A stretch of 64,000 bases of DNA from Tethya wilhelma. Its lineage: Eukaryota; Porifera; Demospongiae; Tethyida; Tethyidae. This document shows positions 34,301-48,169 of this stretch, in pieces. Positions within the stretch are counted from its first letter, which is position 1, and every line of letters starts with the position of its first letter. The stretch is from assembly GCA_964030475.1 (NCBI GenBank), contig CAXIPT010000001.1, positions 15,671,150 to 15,735,149 on the forward strand, written 5' to 3'. The position numbers and the translations under genes are program-made. The notes under the pieces are model-generated. The model was not told the DNA's origin. It did not search any database and was given only the letters and a program-made list of their open reading frames with translations.

Positions 34301-35785
34301 CTGATATAAGAAAACTACGTTATTTAAAATATTTATCATACACGATACATAAAGCAACAAAAACAAACGAACAAACAAACAAAAGAAGAAAGTCACTTAG
34401 AAGAGACATGCCAGTAGTTTATAAAGGCATCAGAAAAGCCACATAAATCAACCATACAATTATGTTCACTTCAGCACTCTTGCAATACCGAGCCCAGTAG
34501 CAACTATGTGTGTGTGCAAGCATAGCATGAATTTTTATTACAACATAGTTAATTGTCAGTATGAGAATAAAATGAGGTGCACACAATCAATTACGTGTGT
34601 TTTCACGAGTGAAACTGTGTGTCTATCATACACAAGAAAGGCAGTAGTAGCATAAGCATCGGACTCTGTTTTGATAACTAATCATGAAAGTTTACCAGTC
34701 CTTAACCTGACTGAGCCAAATTCCATCGGCCCCTCCCCTCCTGTTGTGTTTGCATACACGCCCAACATACCATGCCACAGGCACTGAGCCAATCAACAAA
34801 CCCACTGTATTTATTACACTAGCTCGGAATTACGGGAAAACACTGCTACTAGTTCCAGCAAGATTGATTGTTGATGCACACACAAATTCTTACTGTGAGA
34901 GACCACTAGCACGAGTTCCAATAATTGCAACTCCGTCGAGGAATGCCTATGACTCACACTCCGGCAGAGACAAACAACAAGCACATGCGCGTGCACGCAC
35001 ACACTCACTCACACACACAACGGAGAGCATTCCATAGATGTCTTCTCTTATTAAGGAATACTGGTATACGTTTAATTGGTAACCATAGAAATCAAACATA
35101 CCAGGGAAAGGCAGTGAAAACACTGACCAACTATAGTTGTGAAGGTCAGAAGAGAGGAATCAATCAAATGCAAATTATGGGTTACAAAATGTGAGCTATT
35201 CCAGCCAGACCAAACAAAACCGTGATAAGAAGTACTAACAAGTGAACACTCAGATTATGTACGTTTAGTTTGCATAAGGCACCTCTACAAAGGCCCGTCA
35301 ACCTGTCGCTAATGAACTCCACCTGAACAGCTGCAAACAACCATAACACATTGTGTAGACCCGTGGCTCATTCCAATGCATATACAATCATACAAACACA
35401 CAAACAACCAAAATAGGTAATAGTTGGCCAGTCCCAATACAGATGCAACTCAAGTATAACAGAATTTACTTTACATAGGTCAGTTCAACTAGTTAGTGAG
35501 ACCAAACAAGAGGTCATGACCTCTCCAACCAGCTGTTGTGGTATTTGACCTAACTAGTTTCATGATGAAATGTGCATTTTTCTCAAAATTGTTGACAAGT
35601 CCACATTAATCATAAATGCCTGGTCTCAGTCTGTGTACTCGACTGAATTGTAGGCATGGTGTGTTTATAATGCAGCAATACTGATGGGTGGAGGTGGTGA
35701 ATATTTGTACAAAACTAATTTCCCAGCACTTCTTCATGTATTCTATTAGAATCACATAAATCTACAATAATACTTTGTATCCAAG

Positions 35786-35940
35786 GTCATTGCATTGTGA
35801 CAACAATGGCTGAAAGCTGCAGTGTATAGCATAGTATACCAGCCTGAGGCTAGGAGCTCACTATGATTGCATTATGGCAACAATAGCTGAAAGCTGCAGT
35901 GTATATCATAGCTTCATGCTAGGAGCTCACTGTGATGTAT
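35786..35940. repeat. two-copy tandem duplication
   Basis: Two copies of a ~78-bp block containing GCTGAAAGCTGCAGTGTATA and CTAGGAGCTCACT, diverged at several sites. Non-coding. Confidence 0.85.
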
Positions 35941-37464
35941 ACGTCAACACCCCCACACTCCATTCAGATCACTATGCTATGACTCAATGCACCAATTAGC
36001 CACGCAATTACAATGCAGGCCCCAGGGAGAAAGAAACCACATCGCCAAGGAATGCAGCAGTGAAGTCATCACAACATGCATAGCTAGTTAGCTACAAGAA
36101 GCAAGCATTCAAAAACCCACCATGCACGGGGTATACTTGCATGTACTGGTGCACATCAACAAGCAGCTGCCCCAAATCCTGTCACTTTATCACCGTTCAC
36201 ACCATTCTTTGTACATGCACGCATACCAAGCCAGAGCTGCAAGACATGCAATCTTCATTCCCAGGTACATCCATCCACCCACCTTCCCAGCTCGAAATCC
36301 CACCACAAAACACTACACAGACAGGATGTGGTGAGTGAGAGAACAGCTCAGGAATGCCAAGGAGGGCCACTGAGCTGCAGCTAGCAACATGCAGCCAGTA
36401 TCAGGTATGCACCAAGCTGGGCCACAACAATGTGGGTGACAGACGAGCCAGATATTCTCTGTATCTATAGTTGTACAGTTTGAGTGGGTTTCTCTACATG
36501 CACATTGTATGAAACATCTTGAGGTTAATAAACAGAAGCCTTGCATGTTCATGGGTAGATTTTAACCTCATGCACTATTGTTACTTGTGGCATGAGCATA
36601 TACATAGCTATGGTGTTGCCAAGGGTATGGGCCATTTAGGTGTGTTTGTTTATTTGTTAACAGACCCTGTACTTTGGTCCAGTATGCATGCACGATACAG
36701 CACATTGCAATTCCATCCGGCTCAATCTTAGCCCAGTTTGGACTAAAAATGGTAGGGAAAAGTCAAAGTTTAATAGTTTAAATTGGTGATGTTAGCGAGT
36801 AGTAATGTTTGGACTGAGAACTGAGGCAAATAGCAACAACAAATTAAGAGAGGACAACAAGCAATTAATGGACTCTCACCATTGTTTTTTTCCAGATTAT
36901 ACTCCCTTAGCATACCCAGTGTATATAGCAACAATATCACACAATTAGGGGGTGAAGAATTGGTAGGTTCCTGACCAGTGATCAATCGTGCATGATTTGA
37001 GATTATTCTGAGCAAGAAACAAAATTCGTGTTGGGAATACTAAAGTCTCTTTTTTAGTTTTTTTAAGCAAGAACTGCATGATAAAGGACTCGGCTCAGAA
37101 GCCCGCACACTTACAATGGACTCAAATGAGATCACTGCCACAATAATGTCTTAGGTTAATGGTATTCCACCACAACTTGCATCACAGCCCACATCAAGAG
37201 TGCTCGCTGTGGACCAGTGTCAGTATAGCCACAGTTTGGTTCTCATGCGTGCATGCCTTGGAGTGTATTTTACATGACAATGTCGTATTAGTCATTGTAA
37301 TACCATTTCCACTCATTTCTATGGTGATGAAATAATAGTTGTCATCACTACCAGGGCACCTGAAGTTCAAACAACAGTGATCTACGGGAACATCTTGTTC
37401 ATTGGATGCAATTGCAATGGATGGCCATAGAACCACTCTTTGTAGATGTGGAATGGAATCAGAT

Positions 37465-37700
37465 GGCACCATAATCACCCTAACAAGAAAGGATTGAATG
37501 CCAAGTGCTTCCTATATGAAGGTAGTCACTTTAGCTATAAAATGACGTAACAAGGCATCACGAAAGCTGATTTCACAACACTTAATAATTGCCAACTGGT
37601 ATGATTATAATCACCCTAACAAGAAAGGATCCAATGCTTCCAATGTACACGTCATGAAAGTTGATTTCACAACTCTTAATGTACGATTGGTATGAGCGAG
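37465..37700. repeat. imperfect direct duplication
   Basis: AATCACCCTAACAAGAAAGG and the downstream GATTTCACAAC...CTTAAT blocks occur twice, about 135 bp apart, with indels between copies. Non-coding. Confidence 0.8.
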
Positions 37701-40700
37701 TGACTCAGTGGTGAGTGAAGTGCTACATGAGTGCAACTATGCGGTTACGCACAGCAGCTGTCACACCATCAATATCATGCAGGGTATTTGGTGGGAAAGA
37801 AATCATACACAACATACATCGTCTATTGTTGTGGACCGAAGAAATCAATGATTGAAGTTTTATCCCAACACAGGATCTTCTAAATTTGAAGGACAAATAA
37901 ACAAAAACTATTATTGTATCATACAGGATACTGTTCTATTAATACAACCGGAGAGCACTTGGGGGAGCATGTCCAAACACTGCAATGTCCATTTAAGGAG
38001 AAGCAAACGAAACAACTTCCAAACAATAAACAATAACAATAAGCCTTTAGCATACAGCATGCTTAGGAAATGAGGACTCCCCAATGGAGAGGTGCAAATC
38101 CAATTTAAGACTTCCTGTTTGGACTTTGGCATGTACTTAATTTAGTGTATTCAAATGGGAAGAGGAAAGACGGCACAGCTGCTACTTTTCTTGACCAAAA
38201 GAAGCGAAAAGGTTGCCGAAGACTCAACAAAGAAGTTAATACATGCAAATATAAAAAATTGCATTTTCGCACCTTGCATGCTTTGAATCCTTGATCAGCA
38301 TACTTGCTGAAGCATTATCACTATGTTTGATCAAACACATGCATTTCTCTGTGATGACTGGTCCAGGAGAGGAAAAGGAAGTGGTGCATATCAAACGCAT
38401 TTCATCTTAAACACTCTCACACAATGGTGGCCTCACACAGGCAATTCTTTTAAAAATTATTTATGATAAAAATAATAATTCAGTTCGCAACAGCCCTGCT
38501 AACCTTTAGAACAGAATAATATGCATGCATGAGCATATGTGTGGATCAGATGACTCATTTCCTCGGTGCATGTATATGTACATGCTGCAGAACAGATGGC
38601 TACAATAACATAAACAAACAAATGCACACACACCTAGCTGCATGCATTCATGTCTACAGGGTATTGCATTGACTCATTGCTATGCACTAGCAGAGTAATT
38701 TACCAAAAGTTAAAACAAAACATGACAAGTGTGTTGGCTCTTACAGTAATAGTTGAGATTGATTGCAGGACCAAATCACTCACTGAAAAATTCCAACATG
38801 TGCTTGCAATCACAGCATGCACATAGAGTACATCAATGTGTAATAAAATTGCCAAGCAATGAAGAGTAGCGCGCAAAGTATCTGACAACACAGGATAGTG
38901 TCTTTGATATGGCAGATGGATGAAGCTTGTGATCAGTTCTTTGATAGCATATTCGTTGATCGTTCCTCAATTAAAACGAAGATATTCATTTCAAAAGAAA
39001 TTCTTTAGCAAAATAATGCCTAACAGTACACACATCCAGGACAATTCGTGAGCCTACAAGTTGCAAACAAGCTCAAATTACACACATCACTACACAGAGT
39101 GAAGCCAACAATACAAATTATTATTGTGAGAAAACACCATCCTGAGTTATTGCTTATACTGATATACATGCAGACATTACAGCCTTGTAAACCATGCCTA
39201 CCCCACTATATACTTCCCTGCATGGCAGCGACAATGGTGCTTGTGTTTCTAGCCTCGTAGATCAAGTTCTGAGCATGCAAAGCAAGGAAGACCAATTTCA
39301 CTACCACTACCATTATGTCTACAGACACTTCTATGGTAACAAGGAGGTAGAGATAAGTGTCTCCAGGCTATATCATTCCATCAAATAGCATGGTGCATCA
39401 TGTATTCATAAGTAAGGCTCTCTCTATATAGTACGATGTAATCACCTCCTTTGCAGCTTCCTCCTGCTAAGGTCTCTCTGCAAATGGTTCTCACATGACA
39501 TTGTACAATACTTCATTGTATAGTGATACAGCTGTACCGATCTTCCTCTGGTGTGTGTGTGTGATGAGTATTTACATCCCTTACAAGTTCTCAGCAAGTG
39601 TTAAATCACTCTATATGTCTCAATTAAAAGAAGACCATTGCCTCTGGTGGCCTCTCGTAAACATGTGGGCATGCAGCTATAACTGTAGATTGTGAGTGGC
39701 TTCGTAAAAGAATGCAAGAATATTAAGTTTATCTACGTCAGAGGAATCAGTTATTTAAGTTGTTAGTGTATAAACAGGTAGCCTTTTCTTTGGCTTCACA
39801 GTTCTGTTGATGTGTAAATGCACATGGCACTGCAAGTGTGTACATGTGCATGTATGCATTTCAGCAAGTGTGTCATGGTGCATGTGTGTGTACATTGGTA
39901 ATGATTACATGTAACGAGAAAATCAATGTGCCAAGGAAGTAACACCATCTTGTGTACGATCGAGTGTTACTAAGAGTGAAGTGTGTGGATGGTATACATG
40001 CACCCTTCAACGTCATTGACTTCCTTGCTTACATGGTGTTTCCAAGTGCATGAAAGCAACCTAGATGCTGTCACATGTAGACACAGACATACTACTAACT
40101 ATCTATCCTATAATATTGTAGCTGCACATGTAGATGTATAGTCATCATATGATATAATGTTAGTAGCCTACAAAATGGCCCCCTGCATCACTAACGAAGA
40201 GCAGGATGCATTCATGTTACCATGGTAAATAGACCACACACTGTGTATACAGACCATAACGTCTTCTGTTGGATGTGAGTTCACTTGCTTCTCACATAGT
40301 AGAAGCTGTATATTGCATGGGCCAGGGCAGTGTTTACGTTTATTTCTCTGATAATCACATTCCAAGGACATAGTTACAGCAACAGACAGTTTGAGTGGGT
40401 GTACATATCTTGACACACTGTAGTACTTACCCAATACATGCTGGGAGCAAAAAATACTAAACCAAAGGGTCTGCAGTAAACAACACTTGTCTATGGTTTA
40501 GTATGTGAACATATTCATACTCAAAGATATTGTGGAAGGGTTTACTCAATCACGTCACTTCTGTATGGCAAACCAAATTCTATGCTTAAAAATCTGAGCA
40601 GTTTGTTAAATTCTCTGTGCAAATAGCAAAACAGCAAGGATCTATTCAAGCTGACCAGATGAACAAAGTCAATGGTGCTATAGGTGAAACAGTACATGTT

Positions 40701-41411
40701 GGCTAAAAGAAACTGATTATGTTCTCCTTGGCCCAGCACTTCCTGGAAAAGGTTTTTCTACAGTTCCCAGTAGTTTGTTTACTTCCACTCTGATAATTGG
40801 TTATCAACCGGCTAATTTCCTCTGTACACAGGTCTCATAGACTCTAACCTTGGGAAATAATGCCATAACCAAAAATGCTGTGAAAAACCTTGTACAAACT
40901 TGAAGTTGTGTCAAACCATAAACTACCAGTAAGTGTAACTAGTAGTGTGCTCATAGGAAGGAAGTAAAATTGGAAGCACCAGGCTATGTGGGATACAAGA
41001 GGAGGAAATGAAGTTATGATTGAACTACAGCCAGTCTCCATCCATGCTTGGATGTACGCACCACATCCTTTGATGTGCATGATGAAATAGGATGACCACT
41101 ACCAGCCTCTATAACCTGTTGTCTGAAGTTAGCCAGATGCATGGTCAGTCACCACAGTAAATTTTTGTGCAGTGACACACACATTTTGGTATGCAAGCTT
41201 GAGGAGAGTCTACTACCTAGGCAATGGATTGCAGACCAAACATCCCAAGGCTTACAAAAATGCTCTTGGTATCCACCCTATTACGTGAAACATGAACGAA
41301 TGTGTATCCCAAACTTGTAGTTCGGTCTAGAAAAGTCTATGGAGAACATGCAAATAATACCCTTATATTTATTAGCACTCTATTATCTTACAATAAAAGA
41401 GAGGTGTTTAC

Positions 41412-41571
41412 CTATTGCAATGGTAGCGAGCCAGTGTCTATTGCTGTTAGGTGGTGTTATTCCTGCCCTCACGTACGTGGCGTAAATTGCTCCAGCAAAA
41501 CACCCTCCAGCTCCCACCAATTTACAAGCAGTGCAATCTTGTTTACCTAACTCAGGCCCAGCTGTTCCCAT
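41412..41571 (-). CDS. DMAC1/DUF4536-like small membrane protein, first exon
   Basis: The ATG at 41571 opens 53 codons plus one base and ends at a GTAAAC donor. The translation MGTAGPELGKQDCTACKLVG continues GAGGCFAGAIYATYVRAG. A C-x2-C followed by a Gly-rich membrane helix resembles the C-x2-C-R-GxG pattern of DMAC1/TMEM261, a small inner-membrane protein needed to assemble the distal arm of complex I. The second half of the domain should be in a downstream exon. The best candidate AG at about 41330 gives an open frame (starts DRTTSLGYT) without recognisable similarity, so the gene is incomplete as I can see it. Without splicing the frame stops after IGKHLSFIVR. Confidence 0.4.
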
Positions 41572-41825
41572 GGCAACCACACCCTGTATACAATAAAGTA
41601 GGAAATTTTTTTATGACTAAATTAAATAATATCCCTCCCTCTTGTTTCACGGGCCAACCCCTTGGAATGATTCTAGATCTAATTCTGGCAAATTTCTGTA
41701 AAGGGGTTGTTTGTATGGCGGGACTACCTTCCCTCAAGATCATGTATATATGGCGAGACTGTTTCCCTCAGGCCATGGTGCCAGCTATCATGCACATACT
41801 GTCGTGTGTATATGTGATAAGACAT

Positions 41826-41913
41826 AGTCTCGTGTGACTCTGACCAGACGTTCTTTTTCCCTTTTCTCCCCTCCCTCCACTTCTCCCATAGAGAACGTCT
41901 GGCCGCGAGACTA
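41826..41913. mobile_element. short TIR element
   Basis: Ends AGTCTCGTGTGACTC and its imperfect complement GCCGCGAGACT, each followed by CCAGACGTTCT or its complement, around a pyrimidine-rich centre. About 88 bp; looks like a MITE. Confidence 0.6.
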
Positions 41914-41939
41914 GTGACAACTGTCGATCAAGGCTGTGA

Positions 41940-42110
41940 CCATAGATGACAGTTTTCCGCGAAATTTTTCCCCCACGAAATTTGTAAGGTATGTGGTCGT
42001 CATGTAATGTTGAGACGTATTCCACGAAAATTTTCCCCCGCGAATTTCTATTCAAGATGAAACGCAAAAATTTTCCCCCACGAAAATTTCCCGCTATACG
42101 GTATATACAT
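41940..42110. repeat. GAAATTTTTCCCCC-type repeat element
   Basis: Four occurrences of a CGCGAAA/TTTTTCCCCC(A/G)CGAA motif at irregular 30-60 bp spacing, ending CCCGCTATACGGTATA. The pattern is that of a dispersed, internally repetitive element rather than a gene. Confidence 0.7.
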
Positions 42111-43498
42111 GCTTCACTGTATATGCATATATATGACCCCAACATGCCACGTGATAGACTTCAAGGAACACGTGGGAGCAAAGTAATTAGTTGCACACGT
42201 ACACTGAGCTGAAAAATGTGTAATTGTCAGTATTAATGTCGAGAATAATGTTCTCTAAAGAGTAGAATTACAGTGCTAGATATCTGGTTTACCTGTCTCT
42301 GTTCCACTTCTCACAGATAGCCTCAAAGCGTAGATCTCCACCTGTGTCAATACTTCTGTGCATGTGCTGTGGCATGCATGTGGCATGGCAGACTTTAGTC
42401 GTGTCATGATACATATTGAGCTTATATGTGCGACGATCATTACCTAACAGCTGGTACAAGTGCACTTTTCTAAGCATGATATGACGAGATGATCAAGCTA
42501 CCTTGCTGCTTGGCTTCGATAAAACAGCAGACATAGTGATACAGCCAACAAATTAATTAATATGTGACCAAGATAAAGTCCAACAAGGCAAAGTCTTTGC
42601 ATGTTTATGAATTTATTTTTCACATACTTGGTGCGGGTTTCTGTTGAAGATTCAACTTGCTTTTTTGAATCTATTTAGGAAGATAATGCTAATTCTTTAC
42701 TGCTGTTGTTTTACTACTGGTGGTGAGGTCAGCAGGTCAGTTTTACCTCCCTCTGTATGCTTTCCTTGTCACATTTGTGTGACACACTAACACACCGTGT
42801 TGATGTTCAACATATACATGTGTAATAAATATATCTTTGTGCACACATGCTACACTATGAACAGCTAAATTTGGTGTCTATATGTGTGCCAAATATACCT
42901 GTTATGCAGTAGTGCAACTATTATCAAGTTGGTGTTCTCTCTAGTCAGTTCTACCTCTGCTCTAGCTGGCAAGGACTTTGCTTCCCCTTCAAAGATAATT
43001 CTCTGAAAGATGGTTGTTGTCATCATCTCTCTTTGCATTGTAATTGTATTAAGACTAATCTTGATTGTATTTAGCATTTCAATTCTACGAGCATAATATT
43101 GTTATAAACTTATATTTTTGTTGAATAAAATTTAGTTCTAAGCTCAATTTTTGGGGTGAACAGCACACTCTATTTTCTACGAACAAACTTTGTAAGCCTT
43201 TGGTCTGGAGAAGTAGGACAAGAGAGCATCTTTTAAGGTGATATAATTATCGCCTTGCCTCCTCTGGTGTTTCATCATTCATCCATGTTGTGCTTTCCAT
43301 ACTGTTTCTGATTTGTATGCAGTGTAAGAGTGGTGGTGAGTTTTTGGCTGGCCTGGTATATGTGAGGTGGAGAAACATTATAACCCATTTGAATATTATA
43401 CAAGCTAGAGCAGAGTAATACTGTGAAATACAAGTGGGTGCCACATCTATGAAATCTAAAACTACTGCAGGTGGTCAAAATGTAAGGAGCAAGACTTT
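42111..43498. other. no gene supported
   Basis: Two minus-strand stretches bounded by AG and GT deserve mention. One is about 43016-42898 (IIFEGEAKSLPARAEVELTR then ENTNLIIVALLHNR). The other is about 42345-42292 (GDLRFEAICEKWNRDR). Both look coding-like, but their phases do not join each other or the small exon at 41571, and I recognise neither. Confidence 0.35.
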
Positions 43499-43499
43499 G

Positions 43500-46400
43500 T
43501 GTGCATGTCATTTCATCCTGTGGAATGGAGTTCAATTGAAGAGGTATCTGTAGCTGGTGCTACTAGGAGGGCCCCAACACTTCTCAGCTATCCATTCAGT
43601 AATAGTCACATCAGTGTAACCATACCCACCAGAATTACTATCTACTCAAGCGCTTACTCTACATCATTGACTGGCAATGATCCCAAGGTGGATAATCTGT
43701 ACGTAAGTCAACTCAATGGCAGGCATTATGCATGTATGGTTGTACTGTTGAGCTAGACATTAATGTATTCACATGAGGAGAAGAATAATGCATACAAGAA
43801 GCAGTGGCTATCTCATTGTTTGCTTATCTTTGTTTCTTTCTATCTTTCTACTGATCATGGATCACTCAGGATGCAAATCAATTTTGCAATCAAGTCTGTC
43901 AAACTCTTCCAAAGATTATCCTACGCAGCGTCGTACCAATGAGTGGTACCAAGGCCTGAGAGCCGTGACCAGCGATAAAGAAGAGGAGCAGTTGAGTCAC
44001 GAAACTGTCCACACAGAATTCAGTGAAGGCATTAGAGACGACGGAGTGCAGTCATTTCTCATTACATACTACAGCTATAGAACATTTGTTGAGTGAGTCA
44101 TTAAACCATAGCAACCTACTTTATGTAGCTTGCAGCATCAGATAGGTGTGTATAATATTGTGTTTCATCTGGATCCTATACAGGTGAAGATGGAGTCGAC
44201 AAACCACTGTGCATGTTTGCTTATTTTCTCTATATTTCTGTTCTGTAGGTTAGGATGGTATGGTATCATGAGCCTCATAGTTGGTTACATTTTTCAACAA
44301 GAAAACTGGAGGAAAGAAACTTCAGGTACTGTATGAACTTACATGTGTGTACTAATACACAATTGTACTTCAGAGGCTCCGGATTGGTGTTAGATTACTC
44401 ATGACATTGTTTGTTTTTTCGTCCAGCAGAGGAGACAAAGAAGAGGCCAACTGTAACTTAAAGGTATATGCAAGATGATTTTTCTATGATAGTTTACTGG
44501 ATGCTCTCTCCCTTGCTTTTAGGTTCTCTTGTGTGTACCACTAGACTCTGTTTGCTGGAAGCTGCTCTGACTGTAAGTCTGTTGTGGGCCTTTGTGTTTA
44601 CTGCTTGTGGGCTATTTTTCCTTGGTAGATTATGAGTCACTTCATGACTCATACATAGATTTGTAAATTGTAACTGTAGCCTCAAACCTAGCTCTTTAGA
44701 GTCTCTCTCTTCCCCTCTCCCTTCCCACCAATCCCTGTACATGAGTGATATTATCATTGTGTGTTTGCATGTCCTCATGTCTGCCTCCAAAATGATCTCC
44801 TGTCTTGCACCATCTAATTTTTAGCAAGTCGGTGAATTATTATTGTTGCATGGAAAGAAAACATTTCTTTCCGTATTTCATTAGACTATGTAGCACAGTA
44901 CGTGTATTTCCTATTGTGGCACTCATTTTAATGCTACTGTATGCTGACTAAACCAGCATCACTTTGCTGGTCTGTGTGTTTAGGTCCTTTCCTTGTTAGT
45001 GAAAGGTTTATAAACAAGGAAAATAAAGTATTCTATTTATGATATTTATTTGTACCAACTGTACAGTTTTGCAACACTTTCTCTCTTGTGTATTTTCCCT
45101 CCCATTGCACCTTTACATTGTTTTAAGTATGTGTTGCTGAGTAACAGCAACTGCAAGAAATGTCTAAACTTGATCATACCATATAGTGGAAATTTTCGTT
45201 GTTGCAAAATTTTGAATAAAATGTATAATTGGCAAAAACATGCCTGAAAAAAATTATCGTAGTTTTTAATCTTGTATGTACAATGTCATGTGGTGTCCAG
45301 TTGTATTGCACAATGCAGAGGTTTACCACATGCACTTCTAAGTTCTAACTTTCATGACATTATATAAAGTATGAAATTTCCCTATACAGTACCCATTAAA
45401 TTTTTCGTCTCAGTAACACTCACATATAATTAATGTCTTCCTACATAGTTTTGGTCTGTATGTGCACCATCATCAGCTACTCCAAAATAGCAGTCTTCAC
45501 TGGCAAGTATGATGACAGAGGTGCCATAGGCATTGCCAGTGCAATCAGCAAGGTTTGTTGTTGACTATACTTAGAGTCTATTTCATTGTGTAACCACTAG
45601 TCCAAGGTGTTTGACCTGCATAAAACTGGATTCATGGTTTTGTTGTGATATTAGTTGTTTTTATGTGGTTTTTCTTGTAGGGCTCAATTTTGAGTTCAGA
45701 AGGGAACATTTTAGTGTTTGTAGGTTTGAAAATTTTCTAGGTTTACGTATTAAAATTTCATGCTCTGGTTTGGATGCTATTTCAGGTTGTTGGAAGAGTT
45801 GAGGATTCTCTGAAAACCATAGGTTCCATTGCAGGGAGAGGCTAAGCTCTGCTCAGATGGAAGCCACCATTTTGTGATGTTTTTTCTGCTTTTTCCATTG
45901 AAAATGTATTATTGTAACTCCGCCCACTTTTTATTACTGTAAGTTAAGCATTAAATTACCACTACTATCGATCAATATTTAAAACAGAGACAATGCTCAT
46001 TAAGCTTGGCCACAAATGTTGGACAAGATGGTTGATTTAGGAAAATGAAACTATTGATCAATTCTTTCGGGCTCAAAACATCAAAAACTTCCCCCTATAT
46101 ACAACCACATAATCAAAGTAAATTAAAAGCCAAATTTTATTGAATAGCCCAATGATTCGTTTTTAGTGACTCCTTAATTTTTTTATATATATAATATTAT
46201 ATGTACACGCTCGTAACTGTCAAAGGGTTAATTATTGTGAATGGGTTGCATAAAAAACTTCATAAAAATCAAATGATGACATCACTCATAATTATTAATA
46301 ATTATTTATCAAAATACTTCTTCCAACAAACTCATACCATCTCTGTCCCACTGTCATACATCTTAATTATTATTGATGCTGTAAAGCTATAATGTACTAC

Positions 46401-46671
46401 CACAGATACCCACACAGGGTTACAAAAGCTTTACGACAAGCAGGACATACTGTCACAATTGTTTCCAAAAGGCAATACCACATAATATTATAACATGCTT
46501 CACTTCTGAGGGCTTAGATTTCATGGATTGATCTAGAAAAGTATTTTAATTTCATTGTTCGGAGCAAGCCAGCTGTCATAGAGTGAGTGCCTGTTGTATA
46601 GGCTTACAAGTAACAAAGGCTAATGGAAGAAAGAGTCTTGCATGTATGCTTAATGTATGTGTGTGTGTGTG

Positions 46672-46706
<35 letters not shown>

Positions 46707-47294
46707 ACATGTGTGTGTGCGTGTGTGCGTGTGTGTGTGTTGTTTCTCCTGGAGACACAACAGAAATGAAAGGAAGAATTATCATCTACTGTATACTATT
46801 GATAGATGGCACATTTTAATGTGGCTAAAATATTGATTAGACAGTTTAGACTTGTCATGACCATCAAAATTAATCGTCAAATTAAAATCCCATCAGTGTA
46901 TCTTCATCTATACAGTAGTTTACTGTTATTTCCATTTCTCTCTTCTATTAAAGTTTTGGATGAAGCCACATCTGCATTGAGTGAAGACAGTGAGCACTAC
47001 TTCTACACCACTCTTCAGCAGCTATATAGGCATTACTGTAATGTAATTAAGACACAGATCAACACTCAAGAAGGTATAGCCAAAGATAAGTCTATAGCCA
47101 GCCTTAATTCTTCCCTGTTATGTTGCACACATGTGTAGAACATAGGAGGGTCTAGGATTGCTAGTCTGGTCACTGCATGATTATAGCATTTGTGTTGACA
47201 AAAGTTATTCTATCATTTTGTGTTACAGTATCATGACCAAATTTTAGCAATCAAAGGGGCTGAAATGACTCCCATGGGAACTCTACTCTTGTGA
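43500..47294 (+). pseudogene. ABCD4-like half ABC transporter, scattered and probably degenerate
   Basis: Pieces appear in the order of an ABCD-type (peroxisomal/lysosomal) half transporter. ITQDANQFCNQVCQTLPKII at 43861-43930 matches the segment after NPDQRI. SFLITYYSYRTFVE (44052-44092) and LGWYGIMSLIVGYIF (44249-44325) join in frame as the next membrane segments. ISYSKIAVFTGKYDD lies in 45449-45552, and an RVED...SIAGR segment ending in TAA at 45788-45847. VLDEATSALSEDSE, the Walker B and D-loop, starts near 46953. YHDQILAIKG, a likely end, is at about 47231-47294. ABCD4 works in lysosomal cobalamin export. No Walker A, Q-loop or signature exon is visible between 45.85 and 46.95 kb, and several pieces end in stops. 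Degeneration or a gap in the assembly would explain this. Confidence 0.5.
46657..46740. repeat. GT microsatellite
   Basis: Interrupted GT/GC repeat of about 84 bp immediately upstream of the ABCD4-like Walker B exon region. Confidence 0.9.
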
Positions 47295-48169
47295 TGCACC
47301 CTTTCCTATATACATGTAATGCAACAAGACAGCTCAGTAGTCCAAGTTATGTGAGACCTGTGGTGAACTCCAAGAGCCATGGGTGTGTCTGGAGTGCTAC
47401 CATGTACGTAAGAGAACAGGAATTCCTATGACATGTACTTCAATAATTATATACATGTCATAAACTTTTGCTTAATTGGCAAGACCGTTCTCTGTGTCCG
47501 TTGCATGGGTCCTAATACACTCTTATCTGTAGTCTGTATGAATTATGGAGGGTTTATCAAAGTAATTATCACAGTTTAATTTTTTACTTGATACATAGCA
47601 CATGGACAACCATTGAATAACTGTTTAGATGTCACTCTCCAATTTGGCCTGAGTCACTGTAGTTTTTATTGGTGAATCAGATCTTTTTTGATTTAATTTT
47701 AGTCTATTCTTGTGCACTTGAGCTCAGAGGGTATAAACACTTCCTTTGTTGTGCTCATATTGGACAGGTAAAGGATGGTCTGCCACTAGCAATCTATGTG
47801 AAATTTACTATTGATTTGTGCTCAGTGAAATGTTAACAATTAGCTGATATAATTATTATGGTAAAGTTATAGTACTAAATGGAAAGCTCAAGTGACCATA
47901 ATTTAGCAGACTATTGTATATACTACCATGATGCTATAATGTAGTTAATATCCATAAAGTGTATATTATAATAATATTTCCTTGTATACTTTTCACAGTA
48001 ATATGTTTGTCTTGCATACTTGGGCTCAATGGGCTGGTTGGTATAAATTAAGCACAGCATAGGCTACTGATATAAACATTTTTGATTGCGTGTTGTACCT
48101 GCAGCTACCGAATTCTACAGCTATACTGTATACGTTATTCAGAAGACATATTGTGTCGCCCTGTCTGCA
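47295..48169. other. intergenic region with TATA box
   Basis: No gene seen. A TATAAAT at about 48042-48048 lies 122-128 bp before the next ATG. Confidence 0.5.

Larger units (their letters stand above)
33350..41380. other. gene-poor region, no gene supported
   Basis: 8 kb with only short chance ORFs. It contains a GT microsatellite (34255-34300), a two-copy tandem duplication (35786-35940), a dispersed duplication (37465-37585 versus 37600-37700), and otherwise unremarkable AT-rich DNA. The minus-strand ORF 37478-37194 has six cysteines and an SGNGITMTN stretch, but no start, splice context or recognised domain. Unseen small exons cannot be excluded. Confidence 0.45.

Noticed and set aside
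37194..37478. 94-codon minus-strand ORF with several cysteines
   Set aside because: No plausible start, splice partner or recognisable domain in the surrounding 2 kb.
43773..44096. 107-codon ORF with a signal-anchor-like start
   Set aside because: The hydrophobic start lies in what looks like intron; the conserved ABCD4-like residues in the same DNA are in two different frames joined by a short intron.
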